Source: Candidatus Stoquefichus sp. (GTDB lineage: Bacteria > Bacillota_I > Bacilli_A > Erysipelotrichales > Coprobacillaceae). Taken from it: 57,281 nucleotides of DNA. The stretch lies in NCBI GenBank assembly GCA_021768625.1, contig JAETUM010000012.1, positions 1-57,281 of the forward strand. Direction: 5' to 3'. This document shows positions 1 through 7,000 of this stretch, in pieces; the stretch's first letter is position 1; each line of letters begins with the position of its first letter. Position numbers and translations under genes: made by a program. Below the pieces are notes generated by a model, which saw nothing but the letters and a program-made list of their open reading frames with translations, had not been told where the DNA came from and ran no database searches.

Positions 1-40
1 CATTACACAAGCAGTTCAACTTTAACTGCATAAAGAAAAT

Positions 41-63
41 GAAGTTGTCTGCTCGACAACTTC
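41..63 (-). terminator. Rho-independent terminator of the SIR2-like fragment
   Basis: A perfect 9-bp stem (GAAGTTGTC / GACAACTTC) encloses a 5-base loop. On the minus strand it is followed by a T-rich stretch (ATTTTCTTT). It lies 18 bases past the stop of the minus-strand SIR2-like ORF, as expected for its terminator. Confidence 0.7.
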
Positions 64-80
64 AATAAAAACAATTTTAA

Positions 81-422
81 TTATTTCATCTGTCTACTTG
101 ACAGGGGCGGTTCATTGAAAGCCTCTTTTAAAATAGAATAATAATTCTGATGATTTTCTGACTGATCATAACTGTAATAATATTGAGGTATCTTAATATA
201 CTCATCAGTAGAAAAATAATATTTATGGTGACAGCTTTGTTCGCATTGAGAAGTTTTAAAATGACATGATAAACATTGTGTATAATGAAGTTCTTTAGCA
301 TATTTTCTGACAAGGCTTCCCCATGTTGGAACATGCGAGTTTTTAGATACGCCTGCACCAACAAAAATAACAAGTTTATTTTGTTTTATTGCTTCTTTGA
401 TATGATGAATATTGTCTTTCAA
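81..422 (-). pseudogene. Truncated SIR2-like domain protein (N-terminal fragment)
   Basis: The N-terminus shows the NAD-binding signature of SIR2-family proteins (LVIFVGAGVSKNSHVPTW), followed by a DEYIKIPQYYY stretch seen after this motif in bacterial SIR2_2-type proteins. It stops after about 113 residues, whereas such proteins usually run several hundred, so most of the SIR2 fold and any C-terminal effector are missing. A Cys cluster (CLSC, then CEQSC seven residues on) may bind metal. GTG at 431 is possible, but TTG at 422 is preceded by a better ribosome site (AAGAGGTGA). Many full-length relatives are NAD-depleting antiphage effectors. The fragment may be an inactive relic or a stand-alone small protein; I favour a relic because the last residues (EPPLSSRQMK) look unrelated to the family. 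Confidence 0.6.
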
Positions 423-469
423 GTAAATCACCTCTTACTATTATTATAACAAATTTTTATATAAAGAAA

Positions 470-494
470 CATAGAGATATTATCTACCTCTATG
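470..494 (-). terminator. Terminator overlapping the end of yjdF
   Basis: A 7-bp stem (CATAGAG / CTCTATG) with an 11-base loop is followed on the minus strand by TTTCTTTATAT. The hairpin contains the stop codon of yjdF, so the gene ends inside its own terminator. Confidence 0.55.
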
Positions 495-896
495 CTTCTT
501 TTTCTTTTTTTGTTGTTTTTGTTCAAATGATTGTTTCTTTTTAATTGCCATCTTTTCTTTCATTGATTGTTGAGAAGCAATTTTGTTTTGTTCATGTTGC
601 TTTTTTAAAGCTTGCTGAGATTTTGTTCCTAAGTTTAACTTTGTTATTTCTTTATGAATTTCTCTTTGCTTTCTTTTAGGGTTAACATGTTCTTTTTTTA
701 CTATCATTTGAACATTTGGACTAAATTGTAATTGATTATATTTTTTGAGTATAAAATCATAGATTTCTGAATCATTTGGTAATTGACCAAAAGTTATTTT
801 TGAAACAGATAGCTTTTGATTTTCAATTCTTTCAAATAATCCAATATAAAATGGATCTTCAAAAAATACTTTCAATGTTATTGAAACTTTGTCCAT
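480..896 (-). CDS. yjdF: YjdF family protein (DUF2992)
   Basis: About 138 residues, starting MDKVSITLKVFFEDPFYIG, which is the characteristic YjdF/DUF2992 opening. The C-terminal third is extremely basic and Gln/Lys-rich, ending in a KKKKKHRGR-like tail, which suggests RNA or nucleic-acid contact; the molecular function of the family is not established. I chose the ATG at 896 and not the longer reading start at 944, because AAAGGAGG lies just upstream of 896 and the family begins there. The leader carries a structured RNA matching the position of the yjdF riboswitch, reported to respond to azaaromatic compounds. Expression is therefore probably induced by such compounds at the level of translation, since the RNA ends next to the ribosome binding site. 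Confidence 0.85.
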   Translation of the reverse strand: MDKVSITLKVFFEDPFYIGLFERIENQKLSVSKITFGQLPNDSEIYDFILKKYNQLQFSPNVQMIVKKEHVNPKRKQREIHKEITKLNLGTKSQQALKKQHEQNKIASQQSMKEKMAIKKKQSFEQKQQKKKKKHRGR

Positions 897-924
897 AACA
901 AATCCTCCTTTAAAAACTGTTATA

Positions 925-1012
925 AACAAAGATGGGACAACCAAGGAGGCAGGTTACTGATATCATATTGATACGTCTGGACTACCAACCAGACTGTGTT
1001 TTTATCTTTGTT
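925..1012 (-). promoter_or_regulatory. Probable yjdF (azaaromatic) riboswitch
   Basis: Read on the minus strand, a perfect 9-bp closing stem AACAAAGAT / ATCTTTGTT (1004-1012 with 925-933) encloses an internal 6-bp hairpin GTCTGG / CCAGAC (975-994), a weaker hairpin near 960-972, and a conserved-looking AACCTGCCTCCTTGG stretch. It ends 29 bases before the yjdF start codon and close to its AAAGGAGG site. Position directly upstream of yjdF plus this architecture support the yjdF motif RNA class. I could not run a covariance model, so the class is an inference from context and folding. Confidence 0.7.
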
Positions 1013-1036
1013 ATTTATATAAAGCGTAAGAACGCG

Positions 1037-1381
1037 TTATATATGTTGTTCGTGATCATAAATGATAAGAGCCATGACTTGTAATTCTTCATCTTCTAAA
1101 TTCGTAAGACTATGCCCTTTCCCAGAAGGAGTAAAGTAATGGTCTCCAACATGTAAAGTCAGTGTTCTTTCATGGTTATCATCAATGGTTGCTGTACCTT
1201 TTAAAACATAATAATCTTCACCATCACCTTGATGAACGTGATAACCAACAGAACATCCTTTTTGTAATGTAACTTTTGCATAGACTCTATTCATGCCATG
1301 CATTTCATTTGCTTCTAATATATGATCAAAGTGAACAATACCTTCGCCACCTTGAAAATTTTTAACATCTATACTCTTCAT
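1037..1381 (-). CDS. Small cupin-domain protein
   Basis: A 114-residue single-domain cupin. Motif 1 is GYHVHQGDGEDYYVLKG and motif 2 is GDHYFTPSGKGHSL, so the usual metal ligands (HxH, Glu, and a later His) are all present and a divalent metal is probably bound. The substrate is unknown. AGGTTTTTTT precedes the ATG. It is read divergently from the next cupin gene, which is related in fold but not close in sequence. Such small cupins act as enzymes, isomerases or ligand sensors; the sequence does not decide between these. Confidence 0.75.
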   Translation of the reverse strand: MKSIDVKNFQGGEGIVHFDHILEANEMHGMNRVYAKVTLQKGCSVGYHVHQGDGEDYYVLKGTATIDDNHERTLTLHVGDHYFTPSGKGHSLTNLEDEELQVMALIIYDHEQHI

Positions 1382-1512
1382 AAAAAAACCTCCATTTATA
1401 AATATATTTTAGTATTGAATAGTTAAAAAAACAATAATTATCTGTATTTTTAATTATACTTTAGGGAAAATAAAAAATATGGTAAAATACGATAAGAAAA
1501 GGAGAGAATGAT

Positions 1513-1836
1513 ATGTTAAAGAATATTGATAAAGCAAAGCTTTTATGTTTAAAAGAGGAAATTGATTATTTAGATGGGCAAGTTGTTAGTAAAACATTGG
1601 TTCAAAATGATTCTGTCAGTATCACTTTGTTTTCTTTTGATAAAGGGGAGGAAATTAGTACTCATGAATCTGGTGGAGATGCTTTTGTTATTTGTTTAGA
1701 TGGATGTGGAAAAATAACGATTGATGGTAAGGATTATGAGTTAAATGAAGGAAAATCTATTGTAATGCCTGCAAAGCATCCACATGCTGTAAAAGGAAAA
1801 GAAAGATTTAAGATGTTGCTTGTTGTGATATTTTAG
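1513..1836 (+). CDS. Small cupin-domain protein
   Basis: A 107-residue cupin, preceded by AAAAGGAGAGAATGAT. Cupin motif 1 is degenerate (STHESGGDAFVICLDG): only one His of the usual HxH pair remains, and the Glu position reads Asp. Motif 2 (GKSIVMPAKHPHAV) keeps its His. Metal binding may therefore be altered relative to the neighbouring cupin. It is transcribed away from that cupin and towards ddh, with about 100 bases between it and ddh that hold a TATAAT box near 1885, so ddh likely has its own promoter. Function unknown. Confidence 0.75.
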   Translation: MLKNIDKAKLLCLKEEIDYLDGQVVSKTLVQNDSVSITLFSFDKGEEISTHESGGDAFVICLDGCGKITIDGKDYELNEGKSIVMPAKHPHAVKGKERFKMLLVVIF

Positions 1837-1934
1837 ATATGTATAGATTTATTGAAAAGTATTTTATTAAAGAAGATAATAGTGTATAATATCCAACAAT
1901 GAAAAGGATAAATTTTTTGTGAAGGAGAGATAAA

Positions 1935-2921
1935 ATGAGTATAAGAATTGGAATACTGGGTTATGGAAATTTAGGACGTGGAGTAGAATGTGCAATTAAA
2001 CAGAATGATGATATGGAATTGGTTGCTGTTTTTACAAGAAGAAATCCTCAAGATTTAAGTATATTAACAGAGGGAGTAAAAGTGTGCTCGATTCAAGAAG
2101 CAAAAGAATGGAAAGATAAAATTGATGTTATGATTTTATGTGGTGGAAGTGCGACAGATTTACCACATCAAACACCAGAGTTTGCTTCTATGTTCAATGT
2201 TATTGATAGTTTTGATACACATGCTAAAATACCTGAACATTTTGACAATGTAGATCATGCTGCAAAAGATGGAGGAAACGTGGCTATTATTTCTTCTGGA
2301 TGGGATCCTGGTATGTTTTCATTAAATAGACTTTATGCAAGTGCTGTATTACCTCAAGGGAAAGATTATACTTTTTGGGGAAAAGGTGTAAGTCAAGGAC
2401 ATTCAGATGCTATTAGAAGAATTGAAGGAGTTAAAGATGCAAGACAATATACAGTACCTGTAGAAGCTGCTTTAGAATCAGTACGTAGTGGTGAGAATCC
2501 TGAACTTTCAACTCGCCAAAAGCATACAAGGGAGTGTTATGTTGTTTTAGAAGAAGGAGCAGATGCTCAAAAGGTAGAAGAAGAAATTAAGACAATGCCA
2601 AATTATTTTGCTGACTATGATACAACTGTATATTTTATAAGTGAAGAAGAATTACAACGTGAGCATAGTGGTATTCCACATGGTGGTTTTGTATTACGTA
2701 GTGGAAAAACAGGATGGAATAATGAAAATTCTCATTTAATTGAATATAGTTTAAAATTAGATTCAAATCCTGAATTTACAGCAAGTGTCATTGTTGCATA
2801 TGCAAGAGCAGTTTATCGTTTATCACAAGAAGGGCAAAGTGGATGTAAAACAGTCTTTGATATTGCCCCTGCATATCTTAGTGTATTAAGCAACGAAGAG
2901 TTAAGAAAAATGATGTTATAA
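1935..2921 (+). CDS. ddh: meso-Diaminopimelate D-dehydrogenase
   Basis: 328 residues, the usual length. It opens with a Rossmann motif (IRIGILGYGNLGRGVE) for NADP(H), and contains the family segments SSGWDPGMFSLNRLYA and FWGKGVSQGHSDAIRRI. The enzyme makes meso-diaminopimelate in one step from tetrahydrodipicolinate, ammonia and NADPH, feeding peptidoglycan and lysine synthesis in the cytoplasm. A good ribosome site (GAAGGAGAG) precedes the ATG. It stands alone here. The dapF-dapH-dapL-aminotransferase operon at 19.9-23.8 kb encodes the competing acetylase route, so this strain can make DAP in two ways. Confidence 0.95.
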   Translation: MSIRIGILGYGNLGRGVECAIKQNDDMELVAVFTRRNPQDLSILTEGVKVCSIQEAKEWKDKIDVMILCGGSATDLPHQTPEFASMFNVIDSFDTHAKIPEHFDNVDHAAKDGGNVAIISSGWDPGMFSLNRLYASAVLPQGKDYTFWGKGVSQGHSDAIRRIEGVKDARQYTVPVEAALESVRSGENPELSTRQKHTRECYVVLEEGADAQKVEEEIKTMPNYFADYDTTVYFISEEELQREHSGIPHGGFVLRSGKTGWNNENSHLIEYSLKLDSNPEFTASVIVAYARAVYRLSQEGQSGCKTVFDIAPAYLSVLSNEELRKMML

Positions 2922-2950
2922 AAAAATTCCCATTCTTGGGAATTTTCTTT
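2921..2950. terminator. Bidirectional terminator between ddh and the LppM-like gene
   Basis: A symmetrical hairpin (AAAATTCCC / GGGAATTTT) flanked by A-runs on the left and a T-run on the right lies between two convergent genes, so it can end transcription from both sides. Confidence 0.8.
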
Positions 2951-3849
2951 TACTCATTGTTTTCAGTTGGTTCTTCTTGTTGAATTTCTTCAACTTTTTC
3001 TTGTTCAACTTCTTCAATATTTTCTTGTTGAATCTCTTCAACATTTTCTTGTTGAACATCTTCAACTTTCTCTTGTTCAACTTCTAAAGTTTCTTCTTGT
3101 GGATTTTCTGGAGTATTCTCTTCTGCAGGGACAGTTGCTAATACTTCAGTATCTTCAACAGGTTGTTTTTTCTTTTTCATAAAGATAACAGCTCCTATAA
3201 TAACAACTATTGCAGCAACAACACCAATAATAAGTGCCATATTAGGACCACCAGATGAAATATCAGATGTGACGACAATATCTTGACCTTTTCCGTTAAC
3301 CATGACTTCAAGCAAGTCAATAGTCACAGTATTATCTTTTACTTCTCCTATATTACTAGAAGCTTTACCAGGCATTTTTATAGTTACATTCATTTCCATT
3401 CCAAGTTTTTTCATTTGATCTACAGAATAACCAGCAGAAGCCATTGAACTAGGATCGAAATCATCAGATAAATTATCCATTGGTAAAGTTAAACTTATTT
3501 GTTCTTTACCGTCAACTGTTTTCTTTTCAACTCTTGCAGAATCTCCATCATTCTTTGCAATACCAGAAATAGAAACACCTCTCCATTTTGCTCCATCAAT
3601 TGTTTTTTCAATTGTATCAACTTTAGCATCTTTAAATTGATCTTCAGAAAGCATTTCTTCTTGCATTTGTTTAATAGCAGTATCTGGATCTTCACCTTGA
3701 GCAGATAACAACTTTTCATCAACTAAAAGTTCCAAGCTCATCTTTGTTGTTAAATCTGACTGTACTTCAATATTCATATTTATTTTCATACATCCAGTTA
3801 ATGCAACAACCATTAATACCATAACTAAAAATTTTAATGTTTTTTTCAT
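2950..3849 (-). CDS. LppM-like lipoprotein with C-terminal membrane anchor and acidic repeat tail
   Basis: 299 residues. A lipobox (VVALTGC, Cys at about 20) predicts cleavage and lipidation. Residues 20-200 are an extracytoplasmic domain that opens like LppM-type proteins (MKINMNIEVQSDLTTKMSLELLVDE). A membrane segment at about 204-224 is followed by KKKKQ and an acidic tail of some 70 residues, so the protein is tethered at both ends with a cytoplasmic tail. The tail ends in five copies of an 8-residue Glu/Gln-rich unit (VEQEKVED, VQQENVEE, IQQENIEE, VEQEKVEE, IQQEEPTE) that is likely helical. Function unknown. It is a single-gene unit. Confidence 0.75.
   Translation of the reverse strand: MKKTLKFLVMVLMVVALTGCMKINMNIEVQSDLTTKMSLELLVDEKLLSAQGEDPDTAIKQMQEEMLSEDQFKDAKVDTIEKTIDGAKWRGVSISGIAKNDGDSARVEKKTVDGKEQISLTLPMDNLSDDFDPSSMASAGYSVDQMKKLGMEMNVTIKMPGKASSNIGEVKDNTVTIDLLEVMVNGKGQDIVVTSDISSGGPNMALIIGVVAAIVVIIGAVIFMKKKKQPVEDTEVLATVPAEENTPENPQEETLEVEQEKVEDVQQENVEEIQQENIEEVEQEKVEEIQQEEPTENNE
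2962..3081 (-). repeat. Five 24-bp in-frame tandem repeats
   Basis: Within the lipoprotein gene, five consecutive imperfect 24-bp units encode residues about 257-296. The period is a multiple of three, so copy-number changes would keep the frame. The spacing and coding sense exclude a CRISPR array. Confidence 0.75.
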
Positions 3850-3978
3850 TTATTTTCCCCTTTCAATTTGATAAGAATATTCTAACATATTTAGACTTAT
3901 TTTTGTTAATAAATACAGAATATTTTCGTATTCTTTATTCGATTTGTTCAGACTCCAATATATTTTTTAAATTTTTAC

Positions 3979-4007
3979 TTTACAAACTACCAGAAATCCT
4001 TTATAAT
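3979..4007 (+). promoter_or_regulatory. Sigma-A-type promoter of tRNA-His
   Basis: TTTACA, 17 bases, then TATAAT, placed 24 bases before the tRNA. Both boxes are near consensus with ideal spacing. Confidence 0.7.
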
Positions 4008-4031
4008 CTTATTTGCCTAATTAAAGAATAT

Positions 4032-4108
4032 GGCGGACGTGGCGAAGTGGTTAACGCACCGGATTGTGGCTCCGGCATTCGTGAGTTCGATTCTCATCGT
4101 CCGCCCCA
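4032..4108 (+). tRNA. tRNA-His (anticodon GTG)
   Basis: The sequence folds as a full cloverleaf with an encoded G at position -1, the 7-bp acceptor stem GCGGACG / CGTCCGC, anticodon GTG in the loop ATTGTGGC, the T-loop GTTCGATTC, discriminator C and an encoded CCA. G-1 pairing with C73 is diagnostic of tRNA-His. Its last 18 bases lie in the 19-bp repeat that bounds the integrated element, so insertion left the gene intact. Confidence 0.95.
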
Positions 4109-4109
4109 G
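4091..4109 (+). repeat. attL core (tRNA-His 3' end)
   Basis: TTCTCATCGTCCGCCCCAG, identical to 11,016-11,034. The similarity continues imperfectly for about 50 bases through the following terminator hairpin in both places. Confidence 0.85.
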
Positions 4110-4119
4110 ATAACAGTCA

Positions 4120-4148
4120 AAACCTTTGTATATCAAGGGTTTTTCTTT
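4120..4148 (+). terminator. tRNA-His terminator
   Basis: AAACCTTTG / CAAGGGTTT hairpin with one G-T pair and a T-rich tail, just past the tRNA. A near copy follows attR at 11,045. Confidence 0.7.
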
Positions 4149-4160
4149 ATATTTAAAAAT

Positions 4161-4182
4161 ATTTTCACCAAATTTTCACCAA
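4161..4182 (+). repeat. Candidate integrase arm-type sites, left end
   Basis: Two perfect tandem copies of ATTTTCACCAA lie between attL and the integrase stop codon. Two near copies lie inside the right end at 10,883. Paired direct repeats near both ends of an integrase-driven element are typical of arm-type integrase binding sites; binding here is an inference. Confidence 0.5.
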
Positions 4183-4196
4183 AAAAAGAAAAAATT

Positions 4197-5537
4197 TCAA
4201 ATCATCATTTGATTTGAAATCATTTCATTTTCTATAATTGTATCAAAATCAGAAATCAATGCTTGTTCGGTTTCATTAAAGAAATGAGCATATGTTTTTA
4301 ACATTGTATCAACAGTATGCCCAAAATGATGTGCTAGTGCCACTAATGATTGTTGAGTTTTCATATTATTAATCATAAGACTTACACAACTATGTCTAAG
4401 ATCATGCAATCTAACATATGGTAAAGCAATACTCACAACATAATTCAATCCATTTGGATTATCTATAATATCAATAATTTGAACATGAATATTAAAATCT
4501 TTATAACCACCCGCTTTCTTTTCATTAAAATAAACTCTGCCTTTTAAAAGAACAATTTCATCTACTTCAAATTTTCCAATTAAACTATTTTCATCAGTGA
4601 AACCATATCCTTTTGTACCTATTCTTAAATAACTTCTAAATTGATTGTAAACAGTATTTCGTGCAAGTGGATATATAAATCCAAATACAAATGCATTATC
4701 ATCAAAATGGTATTTTTTTCGTTCATGCTGATACCATTCTTTCATGATTTGAATTGAAACTTGTGGCATATGAATAAGTCTAATTGAGTTTTTAGTTTTA
4801 GGTGGTGTTAGAACTGGCTTTTTAATAGAATGTACATTAGATAACGTTTGTTTTATGTTGATTGTTCCTTTATTCAAATCAACATGTTTCCATTGAAGTC
4901 CTAACGCTTCTCCTCTACGCATTCCCGTATAATATAATAATGAGAATAGTGTATAATACATAGGGTCTTTGACATTTTGAATATATTCTTGAAATTGATA
5001 TAATTTCCATACATTAAATTCTTTATCATCAACTTGATCAGGTTTTTTAATTCTTCTGACTTTGTTTAATGGGTTAGATGTTATATAATCATTTTCAAAT
5101 GCATATTTAAAAACAAGATTTATTTTATAGTAAACTTTATCTATTGTTGATAATGATAATTCCTTTTTTTCTAATTCTAATATGATTTTTCTTAAATCTT
5201 GTGGTGTGATTTCATCAATATATTTATCAAATATTTCTTTTGCATGATTTAATGCTTGTTTTGTTGTCTTGATTGATGTTTCTTTCATATAATAACTGCA
5301 TTCTAATAACGTTTCATTCATAACTTCCTCAAATGTTTTCTTATTTTCATTATTTTGTTGCATTAACAATTGTGTTTGAACTTCTTGAATAACTTGTTTT
5401 TCTTTTTCTAGAGCATCTTTCTTCTTTTTGAATCCACTTTTTCCAGTATTTGAAACTTTTTGTTTCCAACAATCATTGTTATCTTTATATTTAAACCTTA
5501 TTGACCACAATCCATTTTTGTTTTTATATACTGCCAT
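4197..5537 (-). CDS. int: Tyrosine recombinase/integrase with an extra segment in the catalytic domain
   Basis: 446 residues. An AP2-like DNA-binding N-terminus (about 1-50, VYKNKNGLWSIRFKYKD) is followed by a basic coil, a SAM-like core-binding domain (about 70-165) and the catalytic domain. Catalytic residues are visible: Arg207 in TGMRRGE, Lys near 247-249, His378/Arg381 in LHDLRHS, His407 in FGH and Tyr416 in LKTYAHF. Between the KTKN block and box II there is an extra segment of about 55 residues (roughly 314-371) that Tn916-like integrases do not usually have. It lies next to attL with its 3' end towards the tRNA. It should excise and integrate the element at the tRNA-His 3' end, with the small protein at 8,061-8,291 as likely directionality factor. 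Confidence 0.93.
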   Translation of the reverse strand: MAVYKNKNGLWSIRFKYKDNNDCWKQKVSNTGKSGFKKKKDALEKEKQVIQEVQTQLLMQQNNENKKTFEEVMNETLLECSYYMKETSIKTTKQALNHAKEIFDKYIDEITPQDLRKIILELEKKELSLSTIDKVYYKINLVFKYAFENDYITSNPLNKVRRIKKPDQVDDKEFNVWKLYQFQEYIQNVKDPMYYTLFSLLYYTGMRRGEALGLQWKHVDLNKGTINIKQTLSNVHSIKKPVLTPPKTKNSIRLIHMPQVSIQIMKEWYQHERKKYHFDDNAFVFGFIYPLARNTVYNQFRSYLRIGTKGYGFTDENSLIGKFEVDEIVLLKGRVYFNEKKAGGYKDFNIHVQIIDIIDNPNGLNYVVSIALPYVRLHDLRHSCVSLMINNMKTQQSLVALAHHFGHTVDTMLKTYAHFFNETEQALISDFDTIIENEMISNQMMI

Positions 5538-5593
5538 AGTTATAACTCCATATTTTTAAAATGTGGTTCTTTATGTTGTTTAACAACAATATC

Positions 5594-6784
5594 TTAGTTT
5601 GTAATTCCTTTTTGATCTAAAAAATCTATTCTTTCTTTTAAATACTCAAATAATGTAGATACTTTTTTATATATCTTTTCACACATATCTTTGAAAGAAT
5701 GAATATCTATTCTATAGTCTTGATTTATAAACATTTTTTTAAATGATTTGTAAATATTATCTAATTTAAATAAAGATATAAAAGATTTATGAATATATAA
5801 TTCATGTTCGAGTTTATCTATTTTTTCATCTAAATAAAAATTATGATTTCTTAATTGTTGATTATCATACTCATAATCGTTAATTCTATTCTCTAATTGA
5901 TTTATAGATGAATATAGATTATCAATTTCTCTATCTTTTTCTTTTAATCGCTTAGCAAGTGGCATTTCTCGATACATATCTATTTCTTTTTTCTGCACAT
6001 TAACTAATTTCATAAGTGATAAATTATTAGTTTGTAATTCTTTATTATTATTTTTTAATTTATCAATAACCTGATGTGACTTTTTAAGAGATTTTGTTTT
6101 TTCAATAATATTTGTCACCTCAAAATTAATTTGATGACTTTCATTAATGATATTTTCAGTAGCTTGTATATTGTCATAAACATTTTTCATGCTTGTTTTA
6201 AAAGATAAATCTTCTTGATTTTTAAGTTCCTTTATTGTGCGATTTCCGTTGATTGTGGCATTATTTTGTATAGATGGCATATAACCTAGGTATTGTTCTA
6301 AATATGCTGACAATTCGGGATGAAATTGCTTTAGTGCTGTCTTTGTTAAAACTCTCTTACAATTTAATTTTTCAATTCCATCTTCTACAATCACTGGAAT
6401 AAATGAAAAATGAATATGTGGTGTTGCTTCATCATTATGCACCCAAGCACTGACAACATTTTTTCTACCATATTTATTTTCTAAAAATTGAAATGTCAAT
6501 TCAAAAATTTTCTTATGATCCTCTTGAGGGACATTTTTGGGTACTGTCACAATCCAATCAGCCATATAAACAATATCTTTTCTATTCATATGTTTAACCT
6601 CTTTCATACGATTGTTCACATATGATTCTGGTCTTAATGGTTGAATATCTTGTGCTAAATTATAATTAAGATGTGTTCGGCTACTGTCTATATCTTTATT
6701 TGAAAGTTCGCAACCTTCTCGTCTTTCACAATGAATAGCCAAGCCGACGACACCATTTCTTTTAACTTTTTCTACATGTGCCAT
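5594..6784 (-). CDS. mobV: MobV-family relaxase (plasmid recombination/mobilization enzyme)
   Basis: 396 residues. The N-terminal relaxase domain (about 1-185) contains the MobV motifs: SRTHLNYNL near the N-terminus and the metal-binding HNDEATPHIHFSF (HxDExTPHxH). The rest (about 220-390) is a long coiled coil rich in Lys, Asn and Glu, as in Pre/Mob proteins, for dimerization or DNA contact. It would nick oriT and pilot the excised element through a helper conjugation apparatus. A large nested palindrome lies just upstream at 6,819-6,860, the expected place for oriT. It reads in the same direction as the RepA-like gene upstream and the integrase downstream. Confidence 0.92.
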   Translation of the reverse strand: MAHVEKVKRNGVVGLAIHCERREGCELSNKDIDSSRTHLNYNLAQDIQPLRPESYVNNRMKEVKHMNRKDIVYMADWIVTVPKNVPQEDHKKIFELTFQFLENKYGRKNVVSAWVHNDEATPHIHFSFIPVIVEDGIEKLNCKRVLTKTALKQFHPELSAYLEQYLGYMPSIQNNATINGNRTIKELKNQEDLSFKTSMKNVYDNIQATENIINESHQINFEVTNIIEKTKSLKKSHQVIDKLKNNNKELQTNNLSLMKLVNVQKKEIDMYREMPLAKRLKEKDREIDNLYSSINQLENRINDYEYDNQQLRNHNFYLDEKIDKLEHELYIHKSFISLFKLDNIYKSFKKMFINQDYRIDIHSFKDMCEKIYKKVSTLFEYLKERIDFLDQKGITN

Positions 6785-6818
6785 TTTATCTTAGCTCCTT
6801 TTCAAAAGCACTCGGCAG

Positions 6819-6860
6819 AGCAAGTTTCCAAAATGCTTTAGCGTTTTGGTATAACTTGCT
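6819..6860. other. oriT candidate: nested palindrome upstream of mobV
   Basis: An outer 8-bp perfect inverted repeat AGCAAGTT / AACTTGCT encloses a 9-bp repeat with one mismatch (CCAAAATGC / GCGTTTTGG) around a TTTA loop. It lies 35 bases upstream of the relaxase start. MobV relaxases act at palindromes just upstream of their own gene, so this is the best oriT candidate. A second hairpin (AGACCAAA / TTTGGTCT, 6,861-6,879) abuts it. The nick site cannot be assigned from sequence alone. Confidence 0.6.
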
Positions 6861-6928
6861 AGACCAAATTTTTTGGTCTTTTCTTTTAAAGATTGCCGAT
6901 AGGCGTTATATTTAATTTTCAATGTACT

Positions 6929-6997
6929 GATAAGACACTTTAGACAGTTAAGACAGTTTTTATTTTACAGAAAAGAAACTGTCCAACTGTCCTTATC
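6929..6997. repeat. Compound inverted repeat built from GACAGTT units
   Basis: Two GACAGTT units (6,943-6,959) face their complements (6,976-6,991), and an outer GATAAG / CTTATC pair extends the fold. It lies between the RepA-like gene and the oriT candidate. There is no good T-run, so it is not a clear terminator. It could be a replication or protein-binding site for the excised circle. Confidence 0.45.
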
Positions 6998-7000
6998 TGT

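Noticed and set aside
2962-3081. Regular 24-bp repeats, possible CRISPR array
   Set aside because: No unique spacers between units; the repeats are contiguous and encode an in-frame Glu/Gln octad tail.
2967-3182. Plus-strand Leu/Val-rich frame
   Set aside because: Complement of the Glu/Gln repeat region of the lipoprotein gene.
3837-4217. Plus-strand open frame across tRNA-His
   Set aside because: It reads through a tRNA, its promoter and the att site, without ribosome site; chance frame.
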